From Nocardioides palaemonis (lineage in GTDB: Bacteria > Actinomycetota > Actinomycetes > Propionibacteriales > Nocardioidaceae), in contig NZ_JAGVQR010000001.1 of the NCBI RefSeq assembly GCF_018275325.1, positions 868,001 to 932,000 on the forward strand: DNA of 64,000 bases. The letters run 5' to 3'. Both the position numbers and the translations under genes were made by a program. The notes under the pieces are model-generated. The model was not told the DNA's origin. It saw nothing but the letters and a program-made list of their open reading frames with translations, and made no database searches. Positions 36,701 to 43,719 of the stretch are shown here, piece after piece. Positions within the stretch are counted from its first letter, which is position 1; every line of letters begins with the position of its first letter.

Positions 36701-37125
36701 CGTGGTGGCGCGCCGAGCGCACCCGGATAGACACCGACACCGAACTGTCCGGCGGTGAGCTGGACCGCGCTCATGCGGAGTGGTGCCTGGCCTTGTGGTG
36801 CGTCGCCGACCCCAAGGTCGCCGTGGAGATCTTCGATGAATGGACCGCCGTGCTGGCCGCGTTGCCGGAGCCGCGGCGGCGCCCAGTGATCGACTGCGCC
36901 CTCCGGTGCAGCACAGGAGGCTGGCTCTCGAAGCTCCCGAAGGACCTCGCTTCGGATGAACCCGCCATCAGCGCTCTTCTGAGTTTCCGGAACCCGACAC
37001 CGGTCCCGAAGGACGCCATGCCGAGCACCTACACGCGAGCCCCAGCGCGAACATACGACCCGCTTATCGAGGTCGCCCGGGCGCGCCGCTGGTTCAAGGT
37101 CGACGAACAGGGCGCCTACAGGTAG
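33724..37125 (+). CDS. Mrr-type nuclease - NACHT ATPase, probable anti-phage STAND protein
   Basis: An 1133-aa protein. Residues about 20-160 form a PD-(D/E)XK nuclease-like domain (RQADGGRDGATRG with Asp42, then IYQVKWS with Gln59 and Lys61), as in Mrr restriction effectors. The NACHT module follows: Walker A GAPGQGKST (264-272), Walker B LIVLDGLDEVG with Asp377, Asp380 and Glu381, the sensor ARRGRSYNIPPRIVVTTRPS, and a winged-helix region (ELAGNPMQLTILLDLLHKHG). The C-terminal 550 residues are helical with no repeat I can name and may sense infection. Start GTG 33724 is used. Such architectures (Avs/bNACHT type) degrade DNA when triggered. The neighbouring toxin-antitoxin and kinase genes make this a defence cargo block. 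Confidence 0.85.
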   Translation: MPESRYKYLYERLGDHNFQLLANALLTARFTDFVPLPLRQADGGRDGATRGSDRSLIYQVKWSVKGMEKDPVAWLDKAVTGEADNIKRLVKDGARRYVLVTNVPSTGKADTGAFDKLNTLLDQHAEDYGLEQMTCLWREAIDGMVDNSDDALLWKYADMLAGWELVRYLIAEDRAGQHDVGLRRIIRKVASVQWDEDERVKFSQVDIDREKVADLFIDVNADKLVVRDRRDPDLLVREPVGGAASYLLKLDPLQAHRWNTVVRGAPGQGKSTLSQYVSQVHRSAFVPAALRPANLPTVDRPLFPVRVDLSDYARWMSGVDIFDTESDSTKKTKKRPAASCGLEHFLADVMSHAAGVPVAPAGVQELFELVPSLIVLDGLDEVGRPSVRTTVVKEIDNLARRGRSYNIPPRIVVTTRPSTNELPEPSSDHFDIVVLSPLTPPQRKEYLRRWSAVRTITGTAGRNLRTAFRAKIAEPYLDELAGNPMQLTILLDLLHKHGEATPDQRTTLYDSYVDLLLAREANKHPASVRRHQTELRSIIPFLGWHLHAHSETDRLNARMTIADLKASIRHYQRTYGNPESVVDELFEAASDRLWALTSKVEGTYEFEVLSLREYFAANFLYRFAGEETKKFDRVEVLRELLRRPYWMNTARFYAGNAEGSDIAVLAYGIIEELEDDPPPHAVIAGWTSLTDGVFANRPRLARDVLAALCADEHMHVLVNALTRREISPLPALPEPSGGGPDPTWERLTQRIAEDPGQPFARLQVRVLRELLNQKSRFASWWVGHVVGSIDDPAKLDAWLEIAAVCEGAAGRTVDLTGVDLTRPLVAQRILDTGLVPPAGGEFDKALLASVLDGLCPNVSSVRSIPAQIAVAFAPEDHLTKSETGFPETSDEQRRRRQEALKHLRRERPALAAAAARRKFGPGEKGSTFPWANTAAALFDEVGPCWIASQIAIMGAASPMREGLLRQPDKLAFGRDSHPAALLEQTRRNAGDTAWWRAERTRIDTDTELSGGELDRAHAEWCLALWCVADPKVAVEIFDEWTAVLAALPEPRRRPVIDCALRCSTGGWLSKLPKDLASDEPAISALLSFRNPTPVPKDAMPSTYTRAPARTYDPLIEVARARRWFKVDEQGAYR

Positions 37126-37270
37126 CACCTGCTCGTCCGCTGAGCGCTTCCGCGCGTCCGGCGCGCCCACCCCGGAGGTCGCCGACATCCTGTGGCCGGA
37201 AGCCCGGGTGGCGGAGTGGACCTCGTCGTCGTCACCCGAGCGGATAGTCGACTCCGTCACTAGATCTTGA

Positions 37271-37311
37271 CCTTGACAGCGAGTTGTCAAGGTTCGCTGC
37301 ATCTCGACAAA
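37271..37311. repeat. Operator-like inverted repeat plus right copy of the 20-bp direct repeat
   Basis: CCTTGACA (37271-37278) and TGTCAAGG (37285-37292) form an 8-bp inverted repeat with a six-base spacer. It abuts the second copy of GTTCGCTGCATCTCGACAAA at 37292-37311. Together with the left copy at 33490 it brackets the NACHT gene. Confidence 0.65.
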
Positions 37312-37354
37312 AATCGGGGCCCGCAAGGGGGTCGGCCGAACTTCTTGAACTTTC

Positions 37355-37444
37355 GGGGGGACGCCCTCTGACCTGCGGAAACGTACGTCCCCCCTCAGCG
37401 TCCCCCCTCCAAATCAGGGCCTTGGGGGGACGGATGCGGGGACG
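37355..37444. repeat. Cluster of GGGGGGACG nonamers
   Basis: The nonamer GGGGGGACG occurs at 37355-37363 and 37424-37432, and as its complement at 37386-37394 and 37399-37407. A shorter GGGGACG lies at 37438-37444. The set lies 54-143 bp upstream of the first gene of the second secretion operon and looks like a multi-site operator or iteron cluster. Confidence 0.6.
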
Positions 37445-37497
37445 CCCGCTCGCGACCTTTCTGCCGTGCTCAGTCACGGACGAAAGGAGCGAGTGCG

Positions 37498-38451
37498 ATG
37501 AGTGTGGGCGACCAGCTTGGCCTCGACGACAACAGCGAACTGCTCGACCAGGCCCGCCAGAAGTGGCCGGTCTGGGTGGCAGCGGATCCCCGGCTCGGTG
37601 TCGTCGAGAGGTTCGACGACCTGCGGGCCTGGCTGCCCTCGGTGGACAGCTCAGCCTCTGACGAGGTCCTCCTGGCGCTGGCCATGCTCGCGGCCCCCGA
37701 CGGCGGTGACGATATCGCCGCGGCGGCCGCGCTCGCCAAGTGCCTGCTGCCCGGTGCGTGCCGGCTCGCCGGCTGGCTGAGCACCCTGCCGCCCCGCGAG
37801 GTCTTCCGGGACAGCCAGCCCGTCGCCGCCGGCTCCTGGTCAGCCGTCGAGCGGATCGACGAGCTCGTGGCCTCCCAGCTGTGGATCGAGGTGCGGACCT
37901 TCAAGTGGCGCCGACTGCGGAAGGTCGCCGCGAACATCCTGATCAACACCCGGGTCGGTGTGCTCCGCGAGGTCGGCGACTCCTTCCACGTCTCCCGGGT
38001 CGACCGCACCTGGGCGAACACCACCCTCGTCGAGTCGTTCTCGACCGGCGACTTGGACGCCTCCGACGGGGCAGCGTGGAGCAAGGGCGAGCTGCCGACC
38101 GAGCCGGTCGCCGGTGCCCTGGGCCACCGGCCCGAGATCCTCGCCGACGCCGGCCCCGAGCATGAGGAGCCGTCGGCCACCGAGGAACTGCTGGAGCTGC
38201 TGGCGTGGGCGTGTGAGAACCAGGTGATCAGCGCGGCCGACCGGTACCTGCTGCTGTGCCTGGTCGACGAGGCCGACCGGATCGAGACCCGCAACCTGAC
38301 CCGCGGCTACGGCGGCCTGCTCAGCAACGAGGTGTCCAGCCGCGTCGCGCCCCGCATCGGGGTGTCTGAGGCGACCGTCCGCCGCCACGGCTCGCGCACC
38401 GTGCGCGCCCTCGCCGCGGCCGCCCCGAGGAAGTTCGGCCATGACGAATGA
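37498..38451 (+). CDS. Putative regulator with sigma-region-4-like HTH
   Basis: A 317-aa soluble protein opening the second secretion operon, with AAAGGAG eight bases before ATG 37498. The N-terminal 230 residues match no family I know. The C-terminal part (about 240-310: ADRYLLLCLVDEADRI, then EVSSRVAPRIGVSEATVRRHGSRTVRAL) looks like a sigma-70 region 4 or LuxR-type helix-turn-helix. It is preceded by the nonamer cluster and may bind it. Confidence 0.65.
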   Translation: MSVGDQLGLDDNSELLDQARQKWPVWVAADPRLGVVERFDDLRAWLPSVDSSASDEVLLALAMLAAPDGGDDIAAAAALAKCLLPGACRLAGWLSTLPPREVFRDSQPVAAGSWSAVERIDELVASQLWIEVRTFKWRRLRKVAANILINTRVGVLREVGDSFHVSRVDRTWANTTLVESFSTGDLDASDGAAWSKGELPTEPVAGALGHRPEILADAGPEHEEPSATEELLELLAWACENQVISAADRYLLLCLVDEADRIETRNLTRGYGGLLSNEVSSRVAPRIGVSEATVRRHGSRTVRALAAAAPRKFGHDE

Positions 38452-38512
38452 GCGCAACCGTGATCGCTCCCACCGTCCCGCGACACATAGGCGACTGGAG
38501 GTGGTGAAGCCC

Positions 38513-38734
38513 ATGACAAACACCCAGGACGCCGGCGAGAGCCGGACGCCGGAGCAGATCGCGGAGCTGTTCGCGATCGCCGGCCGCGAGACCGAGGCGA
38601 TCGAGCAGCTGACCGGCTGCGTCGCCCAGCTGCACGAGGTGCAGGCCGCCAAGGCCCAGCTGGCCAGCCTGACCCCGTCCGAGGTCCGCGCCGCGCTCGA
38701 GTTCCGCCGCGGCGGCATCGGGGAGGCCCAGTGA
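38513..38734 (+). CDS. Small helical protein of the secretion operon
   Basis: A 73-aa acidic helical protein (EQIAELFAIAGRETEAIEQL). ATG 38513 follows a GGAGGTGGTGA Shine-Dalgarno; an ATG at 38441 would overlap the upstream gene. It is coupled to the next gene by GTGA. No family recognised. Confidence 0.6.
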   Translation: MTNTQDAGESRTPEQIAELFAIAGRETEAIEQLTGCVAQLHEVQAAKAQLASLTPSEVRAALEFRRGGIGEAQ

Positions 38735-39579
38735 GCACCCAGACCTCGAGCCGCCCGGTCGGCGTCGACGAGCTCAAGCGGGCCTGGAACGCGGTGAGCG
38801 CCGGCGAGTTCCGGACCGGCCCCGGCGCCGGCAAGGGACCCCGCGGCCGCTGCACCGCCGCCGCGGACAACTGGACCCCGCAGGCGGGGGAGCACACCAT
38901 CGCCGTGATCGGCTGCGCCGGTTCGGTCGGGGCCAGCACCGTCGCCCTGGCCGCCGGCCTGGCCGCCGCCAGCCCGGTCCGGGTCATCGAGTGCTGCTCG
39001 GTCACCGCATCCGGTCTCGCCGCGGCGAGCACCGCCGAGCTCGGCCTGCATCCGACCGACTGGCGCCAGGGCAAGCGCGACCACGTCCTGCTCGAGCGGG
39101 CCAGCGAAGTCCTCGCCGGCGTCGACGAGGTCCCGCTGCCCACCGAGGCCGAGCACGAGACCCAGCTGACCATCCTCGACATCGGCTGGGAGGCCGGCCA
39201 GCTCCTGGCCACCGACTGCTGGCTCGCCGAGGCCGTCCGCGCCGCCGACCAGGTCGTCCTGGTCACCACCGCCACCGTCCCCGGGATGCGCCGCGCCGGT
39301 GTCGTGATGGACCTGCTGGCCGGTTACTGGCAGCCCGAGCAGATCGTCCTCGCCGTCCGCGGCCCGCGCCGCAAGAAGTGGCCCCGCGGCCTCGAGCACG
39401 CCGGCGGCCCCGCCGTACGGCGCGCCCTGGTCGCAGACCGGTGCGTGGAGATCCCCGAGGACCGCGAGTTCGCGGTCAACGGCCTGGACTCCCGGCCCGT
39501 CCCGGCCCCCTTGATCTCGGCAGCACGTCAGCTGCTCGAGCCCGCACATCTGCCCACTGACACCAGCGAAAGCGCCTGA
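38731..39579 (+). CDS. ParA/CpaE-like P-loop protein with degenerate Walker A
   Basis: A 282-aa MinD/ParA-fold protein. The P-loop reads IGCAGSVGASTVALAAGL, again without the two usual lysines. TILDIGWEAGQLL is at the Walker B position and VLVTTATVPGMRRAG on a later strand. It is the second such protein in the element; the first (19166) belongs to the Tad operon. It probably acts as a positioning or scaffold protein, not as an active partition ATPase. Confidence 0.72.
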   Translation: MSTQTSSRPVGVDELKRAWNAVSAGEFRTGPGAGKGPRGRCTAAADNWTPQAGEHTIAVIGCAGSVGASTVALAAGLAAASPVRVIECCSVTASGLAAASTAELGLHPTDWRQGKRDHVLLERASEVLAGVDEVPLPTEAEHETQLTILDIGWEAGQLLATDCWLAEAVRAADQVVLVTTATVPGMRRAGVVMDLLAGYWQPEQIVLAVRGPRRKKWPRGLEHAGGPAVRRALVADRCVEIPEDREFAVNGLDSRPVPAPLISAARQLLEPAHLPTDTSESA

Positions 39580-39617
39580 CCCGCCCGGGGTCAGCAACCC
39601 AGAAAGGAAGTCCACCC

Positions 39618-39911
39618 ATGGAAGTCATGACCGCAACCGCAACCACCGTGATGGCTGTCTGCCCGAAGGCGCCCCCGGGTGCCGTGGGCCCCACCAACGA
39701 GATCACCAGCTACGTGCTGTGGGGCGTCATCGTCCTGTTCGGTCTCGGCATCATCATCGCCATCGGCGCGATCATCGCCGGCCGAGTGTTCTCCCTGCCG
39801 CACGCCTCCAAGGTCGGCGTGATCTCGGTGGTGGTCGTGTTCGCCTGCGCGATCGCCTACCTGGTGCTGCCCGGCATGCTCAACGGCATCCTCGGCAAGG
39901 GCTGCATCTGA
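39618..39911 (+). CDS. VirB2-like small membrane protein
   Basis: A 97-aa protein with an N-terminal soluble stretch and two transmembrane helices (YVLWGVIVLFGLGIIIAIGAI and VGVISVVVVFACAIAYLVLPG). Size, two-helix layout and position ahead of the TrbL/VirB6 and VirB4 genes fit a VirB2-like pilin or channel subunit. The start has an AAAGGAAG Shine-Dalgarno. Confidence 0.6.
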   Translation: MEVMTATATTVMAVCPKAPPGAVGPTNEITSYVLWGVIVLFGLGIIIAIGAIIAGRVFSLPHASKVGVISVVVVFACAIAYLVLPGMLNGILGKGCI

Positions 39912-40801
39912 TGCGGCGCGCAGCCACGAAGAAGGCAGAAGGCACCAGCGAGTGGAGCCGGCGCCGGCTGCTCGGCATCCTGGCCGCCGCCGTCGCCGTG
40001 GCTGCGCTCCTGCTCGGCGGCCTCGCGTACGCGGTCTACCTGGCGGTCGACGGCATCGGTGACGAGGCCAGCGCGAACACCGGCGTGGCCACCGGCGAGA
40101 CCGAGCGCTCGACGGTGGCCCGCGGTGCCGCGCATCGCGACGACATCGCGGCCGAGCCGATGCTGACCGTGCCCGAGAGCGCGGCCTTCCCGGCCGAGAC
40201 CACCAGCGCCAAGGCGCCGGAGATCAAGATCCCGACCGGGACCGGAGTCAACGGACCCGCTTTCGTGATGACCGGATTCCCGCAGACCCCGGAGGGTGCG
40301 ATCGGCCAGCTCGCCCAGATCGACCTCGCGGTGCTCCAGTCGATGAGCCTGAGCACCGCCGAGGAGGTCTACAACGCCTGGGCGCTGCCCGGCGGGGTCC
40401 GCGCCGAGGACTGGTGGATCACCGCCAGCGTCCGCGCGTTCCTCTCCAGCACCGGGATGGGCGAAGTCAAGGACCCCAGCGCCTCGGTGACCCTGGAGCC
40501 GGCCGCCGCGCTCGTCAAGGGCACCGACGGCCCCGACTGGGCGACGGTCTGCGTGCTGATGAAGGTCAGCGCCACCTACAAGTCCGAAGGCCAGATCGCC
40601 TTCGCGCACTGCGAGCGCATGCAGTGGGTCGGCGGTCGCTGGATGGTCGCGCCCGGCGCCCCGCCGGCACCCGCGCCCGCGACCTGGCCCGGCACCCAGC
40701 TGGCACACGAGGCCGGCTGGCGCGCCTGGTCCACCGACCACACCGAATCCACCAACCCCGGCGACCACGGCGACCACGGACACCACGAAGGGGAGCACTG
40801 A
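39911..40801 (+). CDS. Single-pass membrane protein, secretion-channel subunit candidate
   Basis: A 296-aa protein with a short basic cytoplasmic tail, one helix (about 21-43), a flexible linker and an extracytoplasmic domain (about 100-280), ending in a His/Asp-rich tail. This layout, one anchor plus an outer domain, and the position between pilin-like and TrbL genes recall VirB8/TcpC-like T4SS subunits, but the similarity is structural only. Confidence 0.6.
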   Translation: MRRAATKKAEGTSEWSRRRLLGILAAAVAVAALLLGGLAYAVYLAVDGIGDEASANTGVATGETERSTVARGAAHRDDIAAEPMLTVPESAAFPAETTSAKAPEIKIPTGTGVNGPAFVMTGFPQTPEGAIGQLAQIDLAVLQSMSLSTAEEVYNAWALPGGVRAEDWWITASVRAFLSSTGMGEVKDPSASVTLEPAAALVKGTDGPDWATVCVLMKVSATYKSEGQIAFAHCERMQWVGGRWMVAPGAPPAPAPATWPGTQLAHEAGWRAWSTDHTESTNPGDHGDHGHHEGEH

Positions 40802-40802
40802 G

Positions 40803-41600
40803 ATGAGCAACCGGATCAACGACTCGATGGGGGAGTCCCGCACGACCCCGCTGCGCGTGGGGGTCCTGGTGGCGATCGCCGTCCTCGTGGCGACCGCCGT
40901 CTGGCTCGGAGCGCGCGGCCGGACCGATGACAACAGCCGAACCGACAAGACATCCGGGGACTCCTCGAGCCAGACCGGGCAGCAGGGGCAGAACGTCTCG
41001 GTCGACCAGGTCGCCCCGGAGAGCGCACCCGCCGACGGCGTCGTGGTCCCGACCGGCGCCGACCAGGTCGACGGCTACCCGACCCGGTTCCCCCAGACCG
41101 ACCTGGGCGCGGTCGCGCTGCAAGTCGAGGTCGCCAAGGCGCAGGTCGGGTTCGACTACGACCAGGCCGCCGCCGTCGCCGGCCTGTACGCCCACCCCGA
41201 GGACAAGGCCGTCTTCGAGCAGCGCGCCCGCGACGCTGTCGCGCTGCGCCGCCAGCAGGCCGGCGTCCCGAAGGAGGGGGACGTCCCCCCGCCCGCGTCG
41301 TACGCCGTGACGCCGATCGCCTACACCCTCGAGGAGCTCGGCACCGGCTACTACGCGGTGAACCTGCTCAGCTACGTCACCCTCACCACCGCCAACGGCA
41401 AGGTCAGCGACGGCCTCTACGCCGGCACCCAGCTCATGCGGTGGCTCGAGGTCGACGGCGTGGGCGACTGGCGCCTGGTCCAGGGCAGCACCGCAGACAT
41501 CGAGCACCTGGTCTCCACCGGACAGCCCAAGGCGGTCGCGCCGGGCACACCGGAGTACAAGCAGGCCGGCTGGATCCCGATCAACGGAGCACCCCAGTGA
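40803..41600 (+). CDS. Second single-pass membrane protein of the secretion operon
   Basis: A 265-aa protein with the same layout as its upstream neighbour: one N-terminal helix (VGVLVAIAVLVATAVWLGA), a Ser/Thr/Gln-rich linker and an extracytoplasmic domain (FPQTDLGAVALQVEVAKAQVG) that shares the FPQT-DLGAxxxLQ pattern with the neighbour's FPQTPEGAIGQLAQ. The two are probably distant paralogues forming one subassembly. The stop overlaps the TrbL-like gene. Confidence 0.6.
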   Translation: MSNRINDSMGESRTTPLRVGVLVAIAVLVATAVWLGARGRTDDNSRTDKTSGDSSSQTGQQGQNVSVDQVAPESAPADGVVVPTGADQVDGYPTRFPQTDLGAVALQVEVAKAQVGFDYDQAAAVAGLYAHPEDKAVFEQRARDAVALRRQQAGVPKEGDVPPPASYAVTPIAYTLEELGTGYYAVNLLSYVTLTTANGKVSDGLYAGTQLMRWLEVDGVGDWRLVQGSTADIEHLVSTGQPKAVAPGTPEYKQAGWIPINGAPQ

Positions 41601-43654
41601 GCACCGCCGACCTCTTCCACCGGGTGACCCGGCTGGACATCGGCGCCCTGGCGGTCCTGGTCCTCACCACGCTTCTCGGAGCCGCCACGACCATCCAGCC
41701 GCCAACCGCGGCCGCGGCCGAGCCGGCGACCAGCACGGCAGCCAGCACAGCGCAGGGCGCCACGGTCGAGACCACCAGCCAGCTGCCGGCCCGCACCCTC
41801 AAGATGGGCTGCCTTGGTCCCGACGAACTGTGTGACCTCGGCGGCGAAGCCCTCGAGTGCGCGGAGGACCCGGTCGACTGCGGCAAAGACGCGGCCGGTG
41901 GCGTCAAGGACGAGATCGAGGACCAGGTCGAGGGCGTCCAGGAGTGCCTCGACAACCCCAGCCTCACCGACTGCGCCAAGGGAGTCGGGGGAGTGGTGCC
42001 GGGAGTCGGCGGGTGTGGGCTGCTCGACGCGATCTGCGACGCCGGGCTCCCGCGGATCGGACTCCCAGGCGTCCCGGGGGTGCCCGGCATCCCCGGACTC
42101 CCGAACGTGGGGGACCTCTTCGGCGCCGGCATCCCCGGCCTCGGTGACATCCCCAACCCGTTCGAGAACATCGGCGACGTCATCGCCAAGGCGGCGGCCG
42201 ATGCCTGGACGGCGGCCATGCTCGCGGTCTGGAGCTCCGGCCTGTTCGTGCTGCGCATCGTGCTCACGTTCAGCGAGCTGTTCTTGACCCCCGACCTGAG
42301 CGCCGACGGACCGGGCAAGGACGTCTACGCCTTCACCCTCTGGCTCGCGCTCGCCCTGGTGGTCATCTTGGCGATGATCCAGCTCGGTGCCGCGGCCTTC
42401 AAACGGGAGGGCAAGGGCCTCGCGAGGGCGTTCATCGGCGCCGGCCAGTTCGTGTTGGTCTGCGCCTGCTGGTTCGGCTACTGCGTGATGATCGTCGCGG
42501 CCTGCGGCGCCATCACCAAGGCGCTGATGAAGTCGCTGCTCAAGGTGCAGACCTGGCCCGACTGGGATCCCCTGGGCGGCCTCGGCGTCGACGACATCAC
42601 CGAGGCCGGTGTGGCCACCGCACTGGCCTTCCTCGGCATCTTCTTGTGGCTGGCCGCGATCGGGCACGTCCTGGTCTACCTGGCCCGCGCGGCGTCGCTG
42701 CTGGTCCTGATCGCCACCGGCCCGCTCTCGGCGGCCGGGCTGGTCTCCGACTTCACCCGCTCCTGGTTCTGGAAGTCGCTGCGGTGGTTCCACGCCGCGG
42801 CGTTCACCCCGGTGCTGATGGTGATGGTGCTGGGCATCGGCGTGCAGTTCGCCAACGGCGTCGCGGCCCACCTCGCAGACGGCACCGCCAAGGCGTTCGG
42901 CACGGCCCTGCCGGCGGTCATGACGATCCTGATTAGCGTCGTCGCGCCGCTGGCGCTGTTCAAGCTTCTGGCCTTCGTCGACCCCGGCACTCCCAGCGGA
43001 GCGTCGTTCCGGCAGGGCATGGCCATCCAGGGCGGCCTCCAGGGGCTGCTGAGCGGCGGCGGTGGTGCCGGTGGCGGTTCGTCGGCCGCGTCGACCACCG
43101 ACGGCAACGGTCGCTCGTCGGGTGAGCAGAGCGCCGAGGCCTCGACCGGCGATCGGTTCAGCAAGTCCACCCAGGGCGTCCTCGGCAGTTTCGGTCCGGT
43201 CGGACAGGCGTTCGCTGCCGGGCTCGGGATGGTCAGCAGCGCCGGAGCGAAGGCCACGTCCCTGATGTCGGACGAGACCAACCAGGCCGGCGTCGGGCAG
43301 AGCACCTACGGCCCCGATTTCAGCGGCATGGGTGGCCGCCAGTCCGGCCAGTCCGGGGGCCAGCCCGGTGACCAGAGCGGCGGCACGCACCCCGGCTCGC
43401 AGAACGGCGGGGACGACGACTCGCCGTTGCCGACCCCGCCTGCCCCGCCTGCCCCGCCTGCCCCGCCGACCCCGCCGACGCTGCCCACCGGCGGCGGGCC
43501 CGGCGGGGGCTCGGGTGGCGGCTCTGGCGGACAGGGCGGCGGTGGTGCCGGAGCAGCGCCCAAGACCCCGGCCGCAGGTGGCGGCGGGGGAGCGGCCGGC
43601 GGTGCCGGCGGGGCTGGTGCGGCCGCCGGCGGGATCCCCCCGGTGGCGGTGTAG
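41597..43654 (+). CDS. TrbL/VirB6-like conjugation membrane protein
   Basis: A 685-aa polytopic membrane protein. An N-terminal signal-like helix (16-35) and Cys-containing exported domain (70-160) with a Gly/Pro repeat (GLPGVPGVPGIPGLPN) lead into six or more transmembrane helices (about 205-480), typical of TrbL/VirB6. The C-terminal 200 residues are Gly/Ser/Pro-rich low complexity. It would form the inner-membrane channel of the type IV secretion machine. Start GTG 41597 overlaps the upstream stop. Confidence 0.8.
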   Translation: MSTADLFHRVTRLDIGALAVLVLTTLLGAATTIQPPTAAAAEPATSTAASTAQGATVETTSQLPARTLKMGCLGPDELCDLGGEALECAEDPVDCGKDAAGGVKDEIEDQVEGVQECLDNPSLTDCAKGVGGVVPGVGGCGLLDAICDAGLPRIGLPGVPGVPGIPGLPNVGDLFGAGIPGLGDIPNPFENIGDVIAKAAADAWTAAMLAVWSSGLFVLRIVLTFSELFLTPDLSADGPGKDVYAFTLWLALALVVILAMIQLGAAAFKREGKGLARAFIGAGQFVLVCACWFGYCVMIVAACGAITKALMKSLLKVQTWPDWDPLGGLGVDDITEAGVATALAFLGIFLWLAAIGHVLVYLARAASLLVLIATGPLSAAGLVSDFTRSWFWKSLRWFHAAAFTPVLMVMVLGIGVQFANGVAAHLADGTAKAFGTALPAVMTILISVVAPLALFKLLAFVDPGTPSGASFRQGMAIQGGLQGLLSGGGGAGGGSSAASTTDGNGRSSGEQSAEASTGDRFSKSTQGVLGSFGPVGQAFAAGLGMVSSAGAKATSLMSDETNQAGVGQSTYGPDFSGMGGRQSGQSGGQPGDQSGGTHPGSQNGGDDDSPLPTPPAPPAPPAPPTPPTLPTGGGPGGGSGGGSGGQGGGGAGAAPKTPAAGGGGGAAGGAGGAGAAAGGIPPVAV

Positions 43655-43719
43655 CCGATGTGCCCCGCGACCTGCCCGCAGCCCCGATCGACCTCTACTG
43701 ACCCGGAAGGAAGGCGACG

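Noticed and set aside
42067-42114. Collagen-like repeat domain in the TrbL-like protein
   Set aside because: The Gly-x-Pro stretch is too short and irregular to form a collagen triple helix; treated as a flexible segment.
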